Positions 21,401-36,400 of a stretch of DNA of 64,000 nucleotides are shown one piece after another. The stretch spans positions 1 through 64,000 of the forward strand of contig JAMZAV010001724.1 in assembly GCA_024449915.1 (NCBI GenBank). Direction: 5' to 3'. Both the position numbers and the translations under genes were made by a program. The notes beneath the pieces were generated by a model. The model searched no databases. It was not told where the DNA came from and was given only the letters and a program-made list of their open reading frames with translations. Source of the DNA: Sweltsa coloradensis. Its lineage: Eukaryota > Arthropoda > Insecta > Plecoptera > Chloroperlidae. Numbering within the stretch: position 1 is the first letter of the stretch; every line of letters begins with the position of its first letter.

Positions 21401-24400
21401 CGAAGGCCTCCATAAAATTTCATCGCAATCGGAGTATCTATTTAGCCGGAATCGTGTTAACAGACAGACAAAAATACAAAAAAAAGAAAGAAAAAAAAAC
21501 ATTCCGGATTTTTTTCTCCAGTGTAGTGAAATGGAATCTTCGCTTCGCTCGCTACGCTCATCCAAAAAATAGTGAAAAATTGTGAAATTTGTTTTAGATT
21601 TTTTCCCCGCAAACAATAACATTCTAAATCTAATATATCAATATAGAAACCCAAAATTTTTGAGTGATATCGAAAATTGAATGATTATTATGTCATAGCT
21701 CAGCCCTATTAAATGTTGACTTAGGCCTAGGCCGAGATATTATTTTGAACCACCAGTAGAAAAATTTGATTTTGAAAAATTATTAATGTAGGCCTAGGCC
21801 TACTTTTATAACTAAATTGAAGGTCTCCACAGAGGAAAATTATAAGAAACACAAATCCGAATCCGCCGAATCGCTGTGAATACATAGCGCTGAAATTTTA
21901 AACAGACATCCGGTACGATTTAACTGAGAACTGCTAACCAAATCAGCTAGATCCATTGCGATTTATTTCTACACTATCATTAGAGAGAATGCACAAGCTT
22001 AGACAATGAGCAGATTAGACTTGTAGGAGAATATAGTGATTCCTAAATTGAGAATCACTGTTGTTTGTTGAGTTTAACCATGAAAGTTTCCTAATCCAAA
22101 TCCCACAGACAGAACACACATGATCTTGGTCGGGGAGGGCTTGTAGGGAGAGCTAGAATTGTAAAGCTACGCCCAAGTTAGCGTACTTGACATTTATTAA
22201 CTACAATTCGAGCTACAGCTCTTATCCTTTATATGGTTAGGCCTACATGGAAATATTTGATTGATTGTACCCAAAAATGTTGCAAGTCTAAGTTCAGAGA
22301 TTTTGAAGATCCCCTCAAAATTTTTTAAGATCGCATATATGCCGTTTGCCCGGTAGAGCGCAAACAGACAAAAATACAAACAAAAAACAAACAAACAAAC
22401 ACCCGAGTTAATTGTTTTGGAGGGTCAGTGAAATTGAAGTCTTCGCTTCGCTTATCCAATAAATAAATAAATAAATAAATAAAAAAATAAAGTCGTATTT
22501 AGAGTCTACCTACTAAGTCACAGAACTCCAAATCAGAAGTTAAAGAACTTCTGCAGACTTTCCCTAGACTTTCTGCAATGGAACCAGAGACGCTAACCAC
22601 AAGACCAACGGAGGTGGAAAGAGTAGAGAAGGCATGAAACCCAGAAATAACTTATTTCACTATTTAATTACAATATTGTGATTTTTAACTAATAATTCTG
22701 AAGTCAGTAAAGTCACAAAATAAATTTTTACTGAAGAGTAAAAGTAAATCAAAATGAAATGTGTAAATTCACTAAATTGGCATAAAAAACTTATTCTAGT
22801 TCTCTTATTGCCTCTTAATCATTCAAATTCCAATATTCAAATTTTTTCCCATCTTCCCAGCTATCTCCTTTTGCCTCCTAGTGCCCTGCTTTAGTCTCCT
22901 TCCCTCTCTTCCTTGGCCTCCCCCATCTTCTTCATCCTACATCAAACCGTTTTTCATACCGTATTTACTCGATTATAGGCCGCCCTCGAGTAATGGCCGC
23001 ACCCTTATTTTGACCACTCAGATTTTAAAGAGTTGGCTATAAATACTATTGATAAATGGCTTCACATAATGGCCGCACTCCACTTTTTGAACTTGACAAT
23101 TTCAAATATACCCGAGGCCTATACTTGCATAAATACTAAGGCTGGGCATCGATGTTAAATAGCAACATCGACATCGAAGTCAAATAATCGATGTCGAAAA
23201 TTTTTCAACATCGAAATTGAAAAAATCGATTTTTTTCAAAAAAAAAAAAGTCAAACTTTCATATTGATAATTGCGCTGAAATGAGAATAAAATCGCATTA
23301 AAAAAATCCCAACGAAAAAAGCATAACTTTTTAATCATATTACGATATACTATCGACATAAACGCCCTTTTCTTGCTTTTGCGTCAATTTGAATTGCGCG
23401 CTGTCTCGGCGCTGGTCGCGGATTGGCCGCGCCTGTGACGGGCCCCTTGATGCCCCTCCCACGAGGGAGGGAGAGAGAGGGAGCGGTGGAGCGAGAGAGA
23501 GAGAGCGCGAGAGTCTAGTGCCTTGCCTCGATAGGCGCGTCGAGGGGCGGGGGGAGGGGAGTGGTCCTCCCGTTGCTAGGCAGCAGATACAAGGCCGCTC
23601 TAGCGCTCAGCGGCGGGACATTCGAAACTTACGCGAGCGAAGTGTTTACGTAACTGTTGAGAGTAGGCCTACCTCAAATTGCAACGTAACAATTATTGGA
23701 ATATGAAATTATCGCGAAAAAATGAATTTTCAGACGTTTTAAGCGGGAATTGAAAATTAAAAAAAAAAAAAATTTTTTACATAATTAATTTTAAAAAACA
23801 TCACAACACAAAAAATCGATGTCGAAAAATACTCCCGACTTCGATAAAACATCGATTAATCGATGTCGATGCCCAGCCTTAATAAATACAGTACATTCTC
23901 TTGGGCAATCTCTCATCTTTAGAATTGTTCACCTGCTCCCTGACCATACATATTGCATGTGCTTTTCTTCACTAGGACTCAACCCACAACATTGTTCAAT
24001 GTTAATTACGTAAAAAGTGGCTTGTAACATTTCTTAGACTAGGAAAACGCTAAAGTCCCGCCGCGTTGATGGATGAGCTTTTTAAAGGTTTTAGTTTGCG
24101 TGGGATATCTTTACTTTTGCAAGTGCTTTGTTTTGCTGCCTACGCATCAAAGGTGAATGTTGTCAAGTTTATTTTGTTTCTTGTCAATTGGTATTATTTA
24201 CCGTAAAAAACTTGTGTTAAAAGCTTTATTTCTATGGATTCTGGCTAAATTTTTCCACTTTTTCTTTCAAAAGGTACTACATAACTATAACCTTAATATC
24301 CATGTATAATATGAACGTTGTAGCCCCATTCGTTTGGTCAGAATTGGCCCAAATGGCACGAAAATATCGCTCAAAAAGTCAAAAAACGTATATTAAAAGC

Positions 24401-27400
24401 TTTATTTCTCTCGATTCTGGCTAATTTTTTTAACTTTTTCTTTCAGAAAGCAATACATCACCATTACCTTAATGTCCATGTGAAATATGAACGTTGTAGC
24501 CCCACCCGTTTGGTCAGAATTGGCCCAAATGGCACGAAAATATCGCACTAAAATTCGAAAAAAATCGTAAAAGTACGATATTCATGAGAAATATTTCTTC
24601 GATTGTACCCAAAAATGTAGCAAGTCTAAGTTCAGAGAAAACGAAGGTCGTGTCAAATTTTCATCAAGATCGCATTTGCCGTTTGCCCGGTAGAGAGCGA
24701 ACAAACAGACGGAAAAACAAACAAAAAAAAACAAAAAACAAAAAAACACCCGAGCTAAATTTTTTGGGGGGTCGGTGAAATTGAAGTCTTCGCTTCGCTC
24801 ATCCAAAAACCAGTTTCAAACTAGTTTTTGCAACAGTTTTATTACCAATTCCAATGTCTTCCCTAGGTGAGAAATATTTTCTAGGGTTGTGCAAACCTTG
24901 ATTTTTTAATTTGAACCGAACTCGGGACTAAACTTAAAGGGATATCAAACAGTTATTGGATGAGCGAAGCCAAGAAGACTTCAATTTTACTGACCCCCAA
25001 AAAAAATTAGTTCGGGTGTTTTTTTTGTTTGTATTTTTTTCTGTTTGTTCGCTCTCTACCGGACAAACTGCATATCCGATCTCGATGAAAATTGGAGGTG
25101 ACCTTTGAAATCTCTGAACTTAGACCTGCCACATCTTTGGGTACAATCAAAGAAATATTTCTCATGAATATTGACTTTTACGATTTTTTAACATTTTTAG
25201 TGCGATATTTTCTTGACATTTGGGCCGATTCTGACCAAACGGGTGGGGCTACAACGTTCATATTTAACATGGACATTAAGGTTATGGTGATGTAGTACCT
25301 TTTGAAAGAAAAAGTTGGAAAAGTTAGCCAGAATCCATAGAAATAAAGGTTTTAAATTTTAATATAAGTTTTTTTAGGTATATAATAACAATTAAAGTAA
25401 CAATAGAAACTTGACAACAATTCACCTACAATGCGTTCAAAAAGCACTTGCAAAAGTAAAAAAAAAAAACGAGCAAACAAACTTACAAAAAAGCTCATTC
25501 ATCAACGCGACTAAAAAAAGCGTTCACGAAGCGGCCTAGTAGTACGTAAAATAGTGATGTCTGGACCGGCACCTCCATCAAAGAAGTATGTAACTTCAGG
25601 CCCCCCCCCTTTTTTTTTTTTTTTTTTATTATTTTTTTATTTATACCTGGAAATCGAGAACCGTTTTGACCAAACTATGGGTACCGTACCTGCACACCCT
25701 ACAAATTGAAATTAGTTACAATTTTTGCTTACAACTCCAACATTTTTAGCTTCAACTTTTTCATAGTTTGAGTTCAAGTTTGAATTTCGAACGTTTGCAT
25801 ATCTCTGTTAATTTCCTTACCATCGATAGTGAACGCTGGACTGAGGGCGGCCGAATAGTTCATGGTCGTCCTGACGCAGACGCCAGTGTTGTTCTCGGTG
25901 GGAGTTACGAAGGCCGGCATCCAGATATTCTGGAACACCTGAGACAACGGAGACGCTAACAACAACACTTCAAGCACAAAAGTACAGGATTTGTCAATAC
26001 AGGTTACCGTATTGTTCCGAATAAAGCACGACCTCGAATATAACACGACCCCCAATTTTTCAGAATCATTTCAAGAAAAAAGAAAAAAATCAAAGAAAAT
26101 TAAAATGTACATGAAACACTTACAACAAAACATTTTGAACAATGTTAGGGCCTAGGCCTATGGTTTTTAACAGGGTAGGGCCAAGCACAAGCTCACATGT
26201 CAACCACAGTTCACCAGTCTGATTCCTGGTCTTCAATGTTTATGTCGTAGGCCTAGGCCTAGCTCCTTCGCAATCCCTTGCTGATTTGTAAGGCAGAGGA
26301 ACCTTTCTTTTCCACGGGATCAGCAGTCTTCATTTGTTCATCTTGAGCCATTTCATCTTCTCCTTCATCACTCATTATTACGTTACGTAGACTCTTAGCA
26401 ACGTAGATAGACAACCCCGACGAACAAAATCTATGTTGGTCAAGCTAGGTCACGATGTGATCACGGCCAAGGATTCTGACGACTAGCAGACAGTTTCGCC
26501 CAAGGTTCGGCCGAGTTCAGTGGCATCGAGTGGGTGGGCGGGGCGAAGCGCAGCAGCCGATGCGCGGGAGTTGTATAGAGGCGTGGCCTATGTTCAGGCG
26601 CTATTTCAAATGCAAGCGCGCGGAAATAACGCGAGTGCTGTTTTTGAGATTGTATTTTAAAAAAAAAACATCGCGCTATATTCGGAACAATACGGTAGGT
26701 GTCAGTACTTGTAAAACTAGGAAAACACCAGATGTTAGACGAGTGAGCGAGCCATGTGTGGAGTAGGGTAACCGGTAAACTTTGCATTTGACTTCATTGA
26801 TATACATAAAGTATAAATAATAGAGTTTTGAGTTAGGTTGGTATAAGGGCGTGTCAACTGTAATTTTGATATGTTTTCGAAGTAGACTCTAGTTTTAAAC
26901 GTTTTTGTGGAGAAAACGTATTAAAAAAAAATAATAATTTAAAAAGGCGAGGGGCCCTTCCGCGTGAACCTTAAAGTGCAATGAGCGTCCCGCGTGAACA
27001 CAACAGTACACCAGACAAAATATAACTTTTGAATTTGAATTATCATACGTAATGCCGTAATAATAATATCGGCGCTGTCTAGATAGAGAAGCAACAGAAT
27101 ACGGCCGCGGCGGGACTCGGAACAGGTGGGTATGACCTCACTACGGAGTGCGGCGTTCATTTTTCCCGTGAATCGGCAGATGTAGGCTGACCGCCCGCCA
27201 GGCAATCTCCTGCTCGCTCGGCTGTCGGCCCGTCGCTTAGGCCTAGGCCTACGTAATGAAGAAATCCACCACGGCCGTTTTGTATTTATGATCTTAGGCC
27301 TAGTGTTTTGTTCAGATTGCGTTGTAATGAATCAATACTGCAGACAAATAAATTGAAGACAACATAACATTTACATTAGGGGTGTGCGAGTAGCACATTT

Positions 27401-30400
27401 TGAATTCGAGTGGAGTCGAGTCGAGTATTCATTTTAAAATTAATTTTTTTTATTTGGAACACAACGATTTTTCTGTTGTAAACTTATAAAAAATACATCA
27501 TTGTACTTGTATTAGGCTATTGAGGCCTTTCTGCCCTTTGTGCTGGTCAATTTCAATAAAATTATAATTTATACAGTATGTTATCTATAGTTTCCTGGTA
27601 GAGATGACATCGGGTAGCAAAATTCGGAACCGGTTCCAGCACTCAAATTACCCGGGTACCCGGGTCCCGTTACGTCACGATGTGTGGAATGGAAACGCTG
27701 TTTCCTAGGTCTACTAGTTGGTTTGAAGGTCATACCGACTGTCTACGTTTCCGTCTCTGGAAACCTTTGCAATAATCGTTCACAAATAAAGAACCGCATT
27801 GATAACCAGGCAATGATCTTCATTCTTCATTACACCAAAGATTAGTTTACCAATTTGGCAATTACACTGTACAGGCAGTGAAACTCATTGTAGGTAGGCC
27901 TACGATCAAAAAGCATCGAATGTGGGAAAATCTCTCACTACTATATCCCGCACTGAAGCTCTCGTCGCAAGATAAGCCTAGGAAAGAAAGAAGATAAGCC
28001 CAGGAATAACAATCCTATGCGTCGTGATTACGAATTTCGTGAATCGGTTGAAAGATGATTGCATCGCGAATTCTTCTTCACCCAACCATCTTTGTCAGTC
28101 AGCTGTGAGTGTGAGTTGGTTGGATCGTACGCGCATCTCGTACTGCGCAGACGGCAGTGTCCAAGATTTATTGCCGCATCTTTCTCTCTTGCACTCACTC
28201 GTGGCATGGGCGTGACTCGCCGAGACGGACGAAAGCACGTGATAGCTTACAACGCGCTCTGTCGTCAACTCCAGTTACTCTTTAGGCAGCGGGCACGCTC
28301 CGCGGGAAAGACCACAACCACGTAGCGCGTAATTTAAACTGGTGAATTAGCCTAAAATCGGCCACGAAATATACCCGGATCTTAAAATCGGCTCCGGGTT
28401 ATTTCTGGAACCGGGTACCCGGGTACCCGATGTCATCCCTAGTTCCTGGCCACATAACAATACTGCTGCAATGTTTTAATCCGAAAAAAAAAAACTCCGA
28501 ATTTGCACTCGCATTATAAATTATAATATTCCTGGTCTAGGCATCTCCAATGCTATTTCAGCACATTTAAATATTCCGCACCCTTGAAGTTCCAGCAGAG
28601 TCGATAAAGAAGTTACCTAACCTTCTTTATCGACTCTAGTTCTAGCGATGGCCGACGGAGCGCGCCACGCGTCGCTCGGCAAGTTTGACCTTCAAGCCGC
28701 GTCATCAAACACTGGCATCAAAGCAAAGATGGAAGATAGAAGGAGGAAACATAAAACATGTCAAACTACGCCAACTACGATTTTAAAATACGTAAAAAGT
28801 GGATTAATGGAATGTTCTCCGGCATTCTTTCTTCTCGATAGTTGATATGAAATATATTAGTGATATAGACACAACAAAACCAATAAAGGATATTTGTTTT
28901 CGACGCCGTGTAGGCCTAGTCCTATTCCCGGTTCCCGCATCCAAGTCTCCATTGTTGTTTATCATAATAATTTTGAAAGCATGCAGTCTCTAGGGCCAAG
29001 GCCTACTTTTTGCCGTCACAGTACACACGTAGTAGGCCTAGGTTGTAATAAGCCTAGGCCCAGGTCTCTGTACGTAGGCCTAGCCCTACTGTGATGATGG
29101 TTCTTTTCAGTTTTCATAGGATTTCATATGTTTAAAACTCGACTCGAAAACTTTGAGCCTAAAACCAAACTCAACTCGATGTCGCGTATAAAAACAAACT
29201 TGAAAAAACTCGACATTTCGAGTACTCGCACACCCCTAATTTACATGCAGTTTAAAGACTTGGTAAAAGAAAAAGACAGTTTAACATCACGCGGCATCGA
29301 TAGAGATGTGCAAAGGTTTTTTAAAGTTAGGAAATTCGCGCCTTAGAAATAAAAATTCACGATTTGTGGCGATTTCCCAAAAAAACAATTTTCTCATGCA
29401 CAACTAAAAAAAATAATAAAAAAATACAAATTTCATGATAAGTTATGATTGATTTTAAATTTTAATGATTTAAAAGAAAAACAAGCACATGAGAGTGAAG
29501 TTCAGAATCAGTTTTAATTTTAAGCTCAATTTCAGCCTTCAGTTTTCAAAGTTTCTGTCAGTTTTTACAAGAATTAATTTCGACTACCCGGCACCTCCAC
29601 CAAAATTACGAAATTATGCATTTTTTGTGTAATGTCTTTTGACATGGAGTATTTTGAGCAAACTCACGTTCAAACAATTATTACGATCTCACAATCGCGT
29701 TGTATGACCCAGCACCTCCACCATATGTACCAGCCAAGATAAATTTAATTTCGAATACGTTGAATACATTGGACACCTCCACCAAAACTTTGAAAAAAAC
29801 TTTTTAAAACTTTTGTGACCTAATTCGCGTTTAACCCATCGGCGTTTTCGCCGGTCGAATCGACGGGCTGTTTACAATGCGCGCCGAAATACCTGGCCAT
29901 CGGATCGACGGGCTGGAACAGCAAGGGAACAGCGCGCTACATTATCGGTCGTTGTATGAGAATGGTTCGTCCAATCACCAAGAGATCGCGCTCGATGTAC
30001 TCTACGCACTTCGCTGCATCCAACGATGTGTTTGGCTCGTCACTCGGTCAAGTTTTAGCCTGTCTATGCTTGAAGGAAAGATTATGTTTTCATTGGTAGG
30101 TGGTATGGCGGCGCGCGCGCTATGGCGGCTACAGCTTATTGCAATATTTTGAAGGATATGACGAATATGAGGGGTGTGATATTTTGACACCAAGAAAAAT
30201 CGAAGGAAAGATCATACACCCTAGACATTTATTAAGGCTACATTTTAGTTTTGATTTCAAGTAAATCGGGTTATTTTTGTTGTAACAGTGAATTTTTTGC
30301 TGCGGTGCGCTCCGCAACCCCATTTCGTAAAAAATAAATGGAATTCAGGGGCCAGGCGGCGAGATTTTAAATAGAACGCCGATGGGTTAAAGATACAACT

Positions 30401-33400
30401 GCTAATTTCGCCACTAGTTCGCGGTATCAACTAAAATTTTGCAAAAATTCGCGAATCGTAAATTGGTACCGTACCATTCAATCACAATTACGAGATTCAT
30501 GTGCAAACTGAATTTGAAGGGATTATTGCAACTTAAAAAAAAATCGCAAATTTCGTTGTCACAATTTTTGCACATATCTAGGCATCGATCATCTAGCTAC
30601 ACTTAAAAAAGTTTGAGAAATAGAGTATTTGCACACCCCTAAAATCAATTGTTTAAACCATCTATTTAGGCCCTAGTAAAGAAATGATTCAGTGTGGTCT
30701 GTTTGACGTCTTTTTTCTCTTTCACTTGTAGCAGATAATTGTCCATGCTAGTTAGCCCGTCCATTATTTTTGGCTTTACGTTGTCCAAACTCTCAATATA
30801 TCACCGAAACTTTTCAAAACCTTCAACAGCTTCGTTATGCAATGGGATTGGTTGTAGAATCTCTTCTGGCTCATCTTCATCGCTGGCATTTTGATAATCT
30901 CTTGATTGAAAATGAAAAGATTGTCAAAAAAAAAGGATTGATTGAAAAAAAGATCTTGTGATCTCTTGATTGGGAACTGTCTCGTGCGCCAGAAATTGGT
31001 GAAAACGTATCACAAGGGCAAGCAAGACATTAAATCGGAGGTTATTATTGCGTATTAGGCGGGAAAAACGTGACATGCGGAAACGTTTTGCGCGAGTAAT
31101 TTTAACATTAGGCCTACACTTATAGATGTATTTTCAAGTCCAATATTTTTGGACGTCACCAGCGGGAAAACGTATCGAAACTCGAAAGGGAACATTTTTG
31201 ACGGGTTTGACTGTATTCATATTTTGTTTACTTTTGTTTAGAGATGTTCAATGATATTTTTTGCAGTATCAATATCGGCGCAATTTTGCCGATATCGTAT
31301 CGTGATATCGAAATTTCAAAAGAAATATTGATATCGGGATATTGAATTTTTTTCGACTGCGAAAATGACGATTTTTCATACGTGATCGTAAATGCTAGTC
31401 TTGTGTGCTTGATATTGGTGGGATATCAGTTAAGTCATCGAGATTTTCAAGTGAATCTACTTGAAACATGTTTCTTATACCTCATAATAAATAATACTTG
31501 TACTCAGAGCGTGTAAAGATAACAAGTTGCGTCATCGATGTTGTCACTACGACGGGGGCAACTGGACTGAAGTCCCGTGCAGCGCGCTACGTGAATCGAG
31601 AGCGAGGTTGGAGGGAGGTGCGCACGCATTGGCTAGGCGCTGGCGGGGAGGGCGTGGATCGTAGCGGAGAAGTGGGAGGAGCGTTCCATTGAACTGCAGA
31701 AATGTGTAGTGCAGACCGCGGCAGGACATTTAACATCGAGAATACCGTATCGGACCGAATATAGCGCGATGTTTTTTTCCAAAAATACTATCTCTAAAAC
31801 AGCACTCGCGTTATTTTTGCGCTCTTGCATTTGAAATAGCGCCTGAACATAGGCCACCCGCAATACACCTCCCGCGCATCGGTTGCTGCGCGTCGCCCCG
31901 CCCACCCACTGGACGCCAGCTGATCCCGTGAGGCGGGCGGGTGACGTCATCACGGGCTCCGCGGCAAAAGGCCGCGGGAATATCGCCGGGTTCCGCGGAA
32001 AATGACCACCAAAATAACTGTGCGTACAATTAAAAAGTTTTTTCTTAGGAATCGATCCCGAATCGATTCTAGGTCACAATGATCGATTTGTAGTCCCTTA
32101 ATCAGACTGGTGAACTGTGGTTGGCCTATGTGAGTTTGTGCTTGGCCCTACCCTGTTAAAAAAAACATAGGACTAGGCCCTAACATTGTTCAAAATGTTT
32201 TATTGTAAGAATGAAACTTTCGTCTATTCATTCATTGCATTGTAAATAAAAAATGTTTCTTGTACATTTTAATTTTCATTGATTTTTCTTTTTTCTTGAA
32301 ATGATTCTGAAAAATTGGGGGTCGTGTTATATTTGAGATCGTGCTATATTCGGTCCAATACGGTAATAAAGCTACGATATCGCGATATTTCCGATATGAC
32401 AGCGGGGTATCGGTATCGAATCGAATAATCGATATCGTTGAACATCTCTACTTTTGTTCATAATTCACTGATTGTCTTTGTTTAACATTTACTTGTATTA
32501 CCTGTACTTGTATTGTTTAACTTGTCTGAAATAAAAATTAAAAAAAAAAAAATTGCATACATAATGCGCCACTCTAGCCTATGATAGGCAAGGGAGGAAA
32601 GAACCACGCTGGAACCAACCTTAGGTAGGCGGAGGAAATGGAATTTTCCCAGATACTCACACATGGCTCACTAGCTCGTCTTACCAAGGACTTTGGCATT
32701 TTCCTAGTAAAATCATTGCATACACATTTGTGTGGTCAGTAGGGTAGCCGTTTGATAATCGATATATCGATCAATACGATTACGAGGTGGCGGCCAATCG
32801 ACCGACCAGCGTTGAGATGACGCGCAATTCAAACTGACGCAAATGTGAGTTTTATGCTGATATACAAAGTGACCATATCGGTGCAATATTTTTGGGCACA
32901 ATATTATCGCGATATCATTTTCATTGTGGCACGTTCATCGATTTGTTTGACATCCCTAATATCTTCCCACTGCTTTTTATTCTCCCTATAATAGAATAGC
33001 AATCATCATCACTATCTGTTGCCACGTCCAACTCTGCGTTGGGTCGGCATTGAAGATAGGCCTCGCCTCTCCATCTTCTTCTGTCTTGCCACCACTCCTC
33101 TCCTTCCACCACATTCCAGTCAATAGCAATGAATCAATGATTACCGTATTTACTCGATTATAGGCCGCCCTCGAGTAATGGCAGCACCCTTATTTTGACC
33201 ACTCAGGTTTTAAAGAATTGGCTATAAATACTATTGACAAATGGCTTCACATAATGGCCGCACCCCACTTTTTGAACTTGACAATTTCAAATATACCCGA
33301 GGCCTATACTCCCATAAATACAGTAACAAAACACAAAAAAAACATTGTATTGTATGATGAGAATAAGGCATTATGCCTAGCTACATGGTAAATAAATACA

Positions 33401-36400
33401 CATTTCCACCATTTGCCACAACCTTATCACACATTTGGATGCATATGGATACGGTACCTGGTTAGCTGGGTCTGAGTGGCAGTCCTGCTCTGTGGCGTTT
33501 GTCTTCTCGCCAGTGAGTAGCGCCAGCACGAGTGCCGTCAGCGTTGTCACCAGGTTGAAGTTACCGCTGACTCCGACGTAGTGGCTGGCCTGCTTGTCAG
33601 GCAGCTTGCGCGACGCGGGAACAACGGCTCGGAACATCGAGCAGTTGATAGTGTCCACGTAGCAGTGGAAGAGCTCGTCAATCTGGAAACACCAAACGGT
33701 TAACATGGGCGTAGAAAGTTGGATAATTACTAGGAATGACGAAACCCGGATGATACCCATCCACATTAGCCGCAAGTAGTTACACAAAAAAATCAAGTGG
33801 GGTGTCTTAAGAGCTGTTAAGAAATGCTCATCAATTATCGTAATATTCGAGATGTAATGCAGAATGCGTCCTACATAATAACGTGCCGATTAAGTGGTAT
33901 TTCACAATCATGTCAAAGTAATGGCAGGCTATCAAGATAACACTCACTGCTCCTATAAATCTGGCTTTATATCTTGTCACTGTTTAGTCAAGGTCAGAAT
34001 GCGTTGGCCGGCCAGCCAACCAGGGGAGGGGGGGGGAGCCAAAATGCACTGGCTAGCAAGCAGATAATTATGACTTGTTAACATGATAAGGCAAGGCCAG
34101 ACTCTGCCCTTTCTCTATCCCTTAAGTAGTGATATTTTTATCACCAAGGGTGATAGCTTTTGACTTCTAGCAGATTGGAAACATTAGTGGTGTTATGGTA
34201 ATTACTAGTATTACGGACGAAAATCGTATATCGATATATATCGTAATGATACGATATGCGACGTCATATCGTGATAATTGTACGATATTATTTTGCACTG
34301 AATATGGTGATAAATCGATAAACCGTCATATTGTTGTCTCGTTATCGTCGTTTGACAATTTGCCTTTGGCGTGATTTTCTATTGATGTTAGCTGACCGAC
34401 CAGCCCGTGGCATTTCTCAGTATTTGTTATCTGTATGGTTACTTTACTGCAGCCATTATGTCATCTCACACTAAGCTTGCCCCTCAAGGGGGCCGGCAAA
34501 CCGGCCAGATGTGAGAGAAGTGCGTCAGTGATAGAGCGGTCACTTCATTCAAGGTCGTCAGCCTCGGTTGTGTGGTGTGGGCCGGCTGGCGGAGAGGGAG
34601 AGAGATAACTAGAGATGTGCAAAAATGGTTTATTTAAATTTGAAAATTCGCGCCTTAAAAATAAAAATTCGCGATTTGTCGCGATTTACCAAAAAACACA
34701 ATTTTCTCATGCACAACTTTAAAAAAAAAGTTTCAGGATAATTTGATTGATTTTAATGATTTAAAAGAAAAACAAGCTCATGAGAGTGAAGTTCAGAATC
34801 AGTTATAATTTTAAGCTCAATTTCAGCCTTCAGTTTTCAAAGTTTCCGACAGTTTTTAACAGAATTAATTTCGTCTACCCGGCACCTCCACCAAATTTAC
34901 GAAATTATGCATTTTTTATGTAATATCTTTTGATATGGATATGAAGTATTTTGAGCTTTCTCTCGTTCAAACGATTATTACGATCTCACAATCGCGTTCT
35001 ATGACCCGGCACCTCCACCATATGTACCAGCCAGTATTAATTTAATTTAGACTTCGACCCGGCACCTCCACCAAAACTATGAATTTTTTTAAAATTTCGT
35101 GACCTAATTCGCATTTGGACATAATTCCTAATTTTGCCACTAGTTCGCGGTATCAACTAAAATTTCGCGAAAATTCGCGAATTGGAAATTGGTATCATTC
35201 AATCACAATTCATGAGATTCATGTGCAAACTGAATTGGAAGGAATTATTGCAACTTTAAAAAAAATCGCGAATTTCGTTGTCACCATTTTTGCACATCTC
35301 TAGATAACATATACAGTAGTCTCTCTAATCCGGGCTAATTGGGACCAGATGCTGCTCGGATAAGTTAAAAACCCACAAGAGATGGAAAATTGTTTTTTTT
35401 GCCTTATTCCAGGGTTGCCACCAAGAAAAAATAAAAATCCTGTTTGAGCAGATCAAAAATCCTTAGAAATCCTTAAATGAAACACCCAAATCCTTAAAAA
35501 TCCTTAAAATGCCTAAATGTACCAATTTCGATACGATATCGATATATCATAATGTAATTGTTGTAAAAAAATTGAATATATAATTTTTTTATAGAGTAGG
35601 TAGGCCTATTTTTAATAAATAAATTTAAAAAAAATGTATTAAGAGTCTACCCACTCAGTTATATAACTGATTTTCAGTGGGGGACAGTAAATCAAAGCGA
35701 CCAAGCCAACCTGTAGGCCCTGAATCAATCGGGGAAAAAAATGATTCGAGGCCAAATAGGGTTGATAAAATGATAAGATATCACCATAAATGCATATTTT
35801 TACGATCTCACAACCGCGTTTTATGACCCGGCACCTCCACCATATGCACCAGCCAGGTTAATTTAATTTAGACTACTTACCCGGCACCTCCACCAAAATT
35901 CCGAAATTTTGCATTTTTGGTGTAAATTTTGATATTTATGTATCGAAAATATTCCCACTTAACAATATCGCATTGAAATAGATTTTTTGCCCAGCCCTGG
36001 TTAAAAACGGCGTAAAACGTAATTTTTTTTTTTTTTTTTTTTTAAATCCGTAAATTGGACTCGAAATCCGTGTATCCGTTTTGCACCCTCAAAATCCGTT
36101 AAAACGGATAAAATTCGTAAAAACGGCAACCCTGCCTTATTCGATACATTCATGTCCCAAATATCATTTGTGACCCTTCCTTTGACATACCTAAATCATT
36201 CTTGTTATCGCTCTAAAAGCGATAAGAACGTGTGAGCACGAGCTTGTGTGGGTGGCCACATGCACCGAGAGAAAGATCTCGGGAGAGAAAGAGAGAGAGA
36301 GCGCAACTGATCATGAGCTTCTCCGGATTGACGGTTTGTTTGAAGTTGGACTTGGATGCGTTTTTTTATTTGTGTGCAAAAACGAATTTCTTAACACAAA

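Noticed and set aside
23389..23706. Arg/Glu-rich frame of 105 codons
   Set aside because: Produced by a GAGAGAG tract inside a hAT MITE.
34190..34330. ATATCGATATATATCG-rich patch tested as a hAT end
   Set aside because: No opposite end or 8-bp duplication found.
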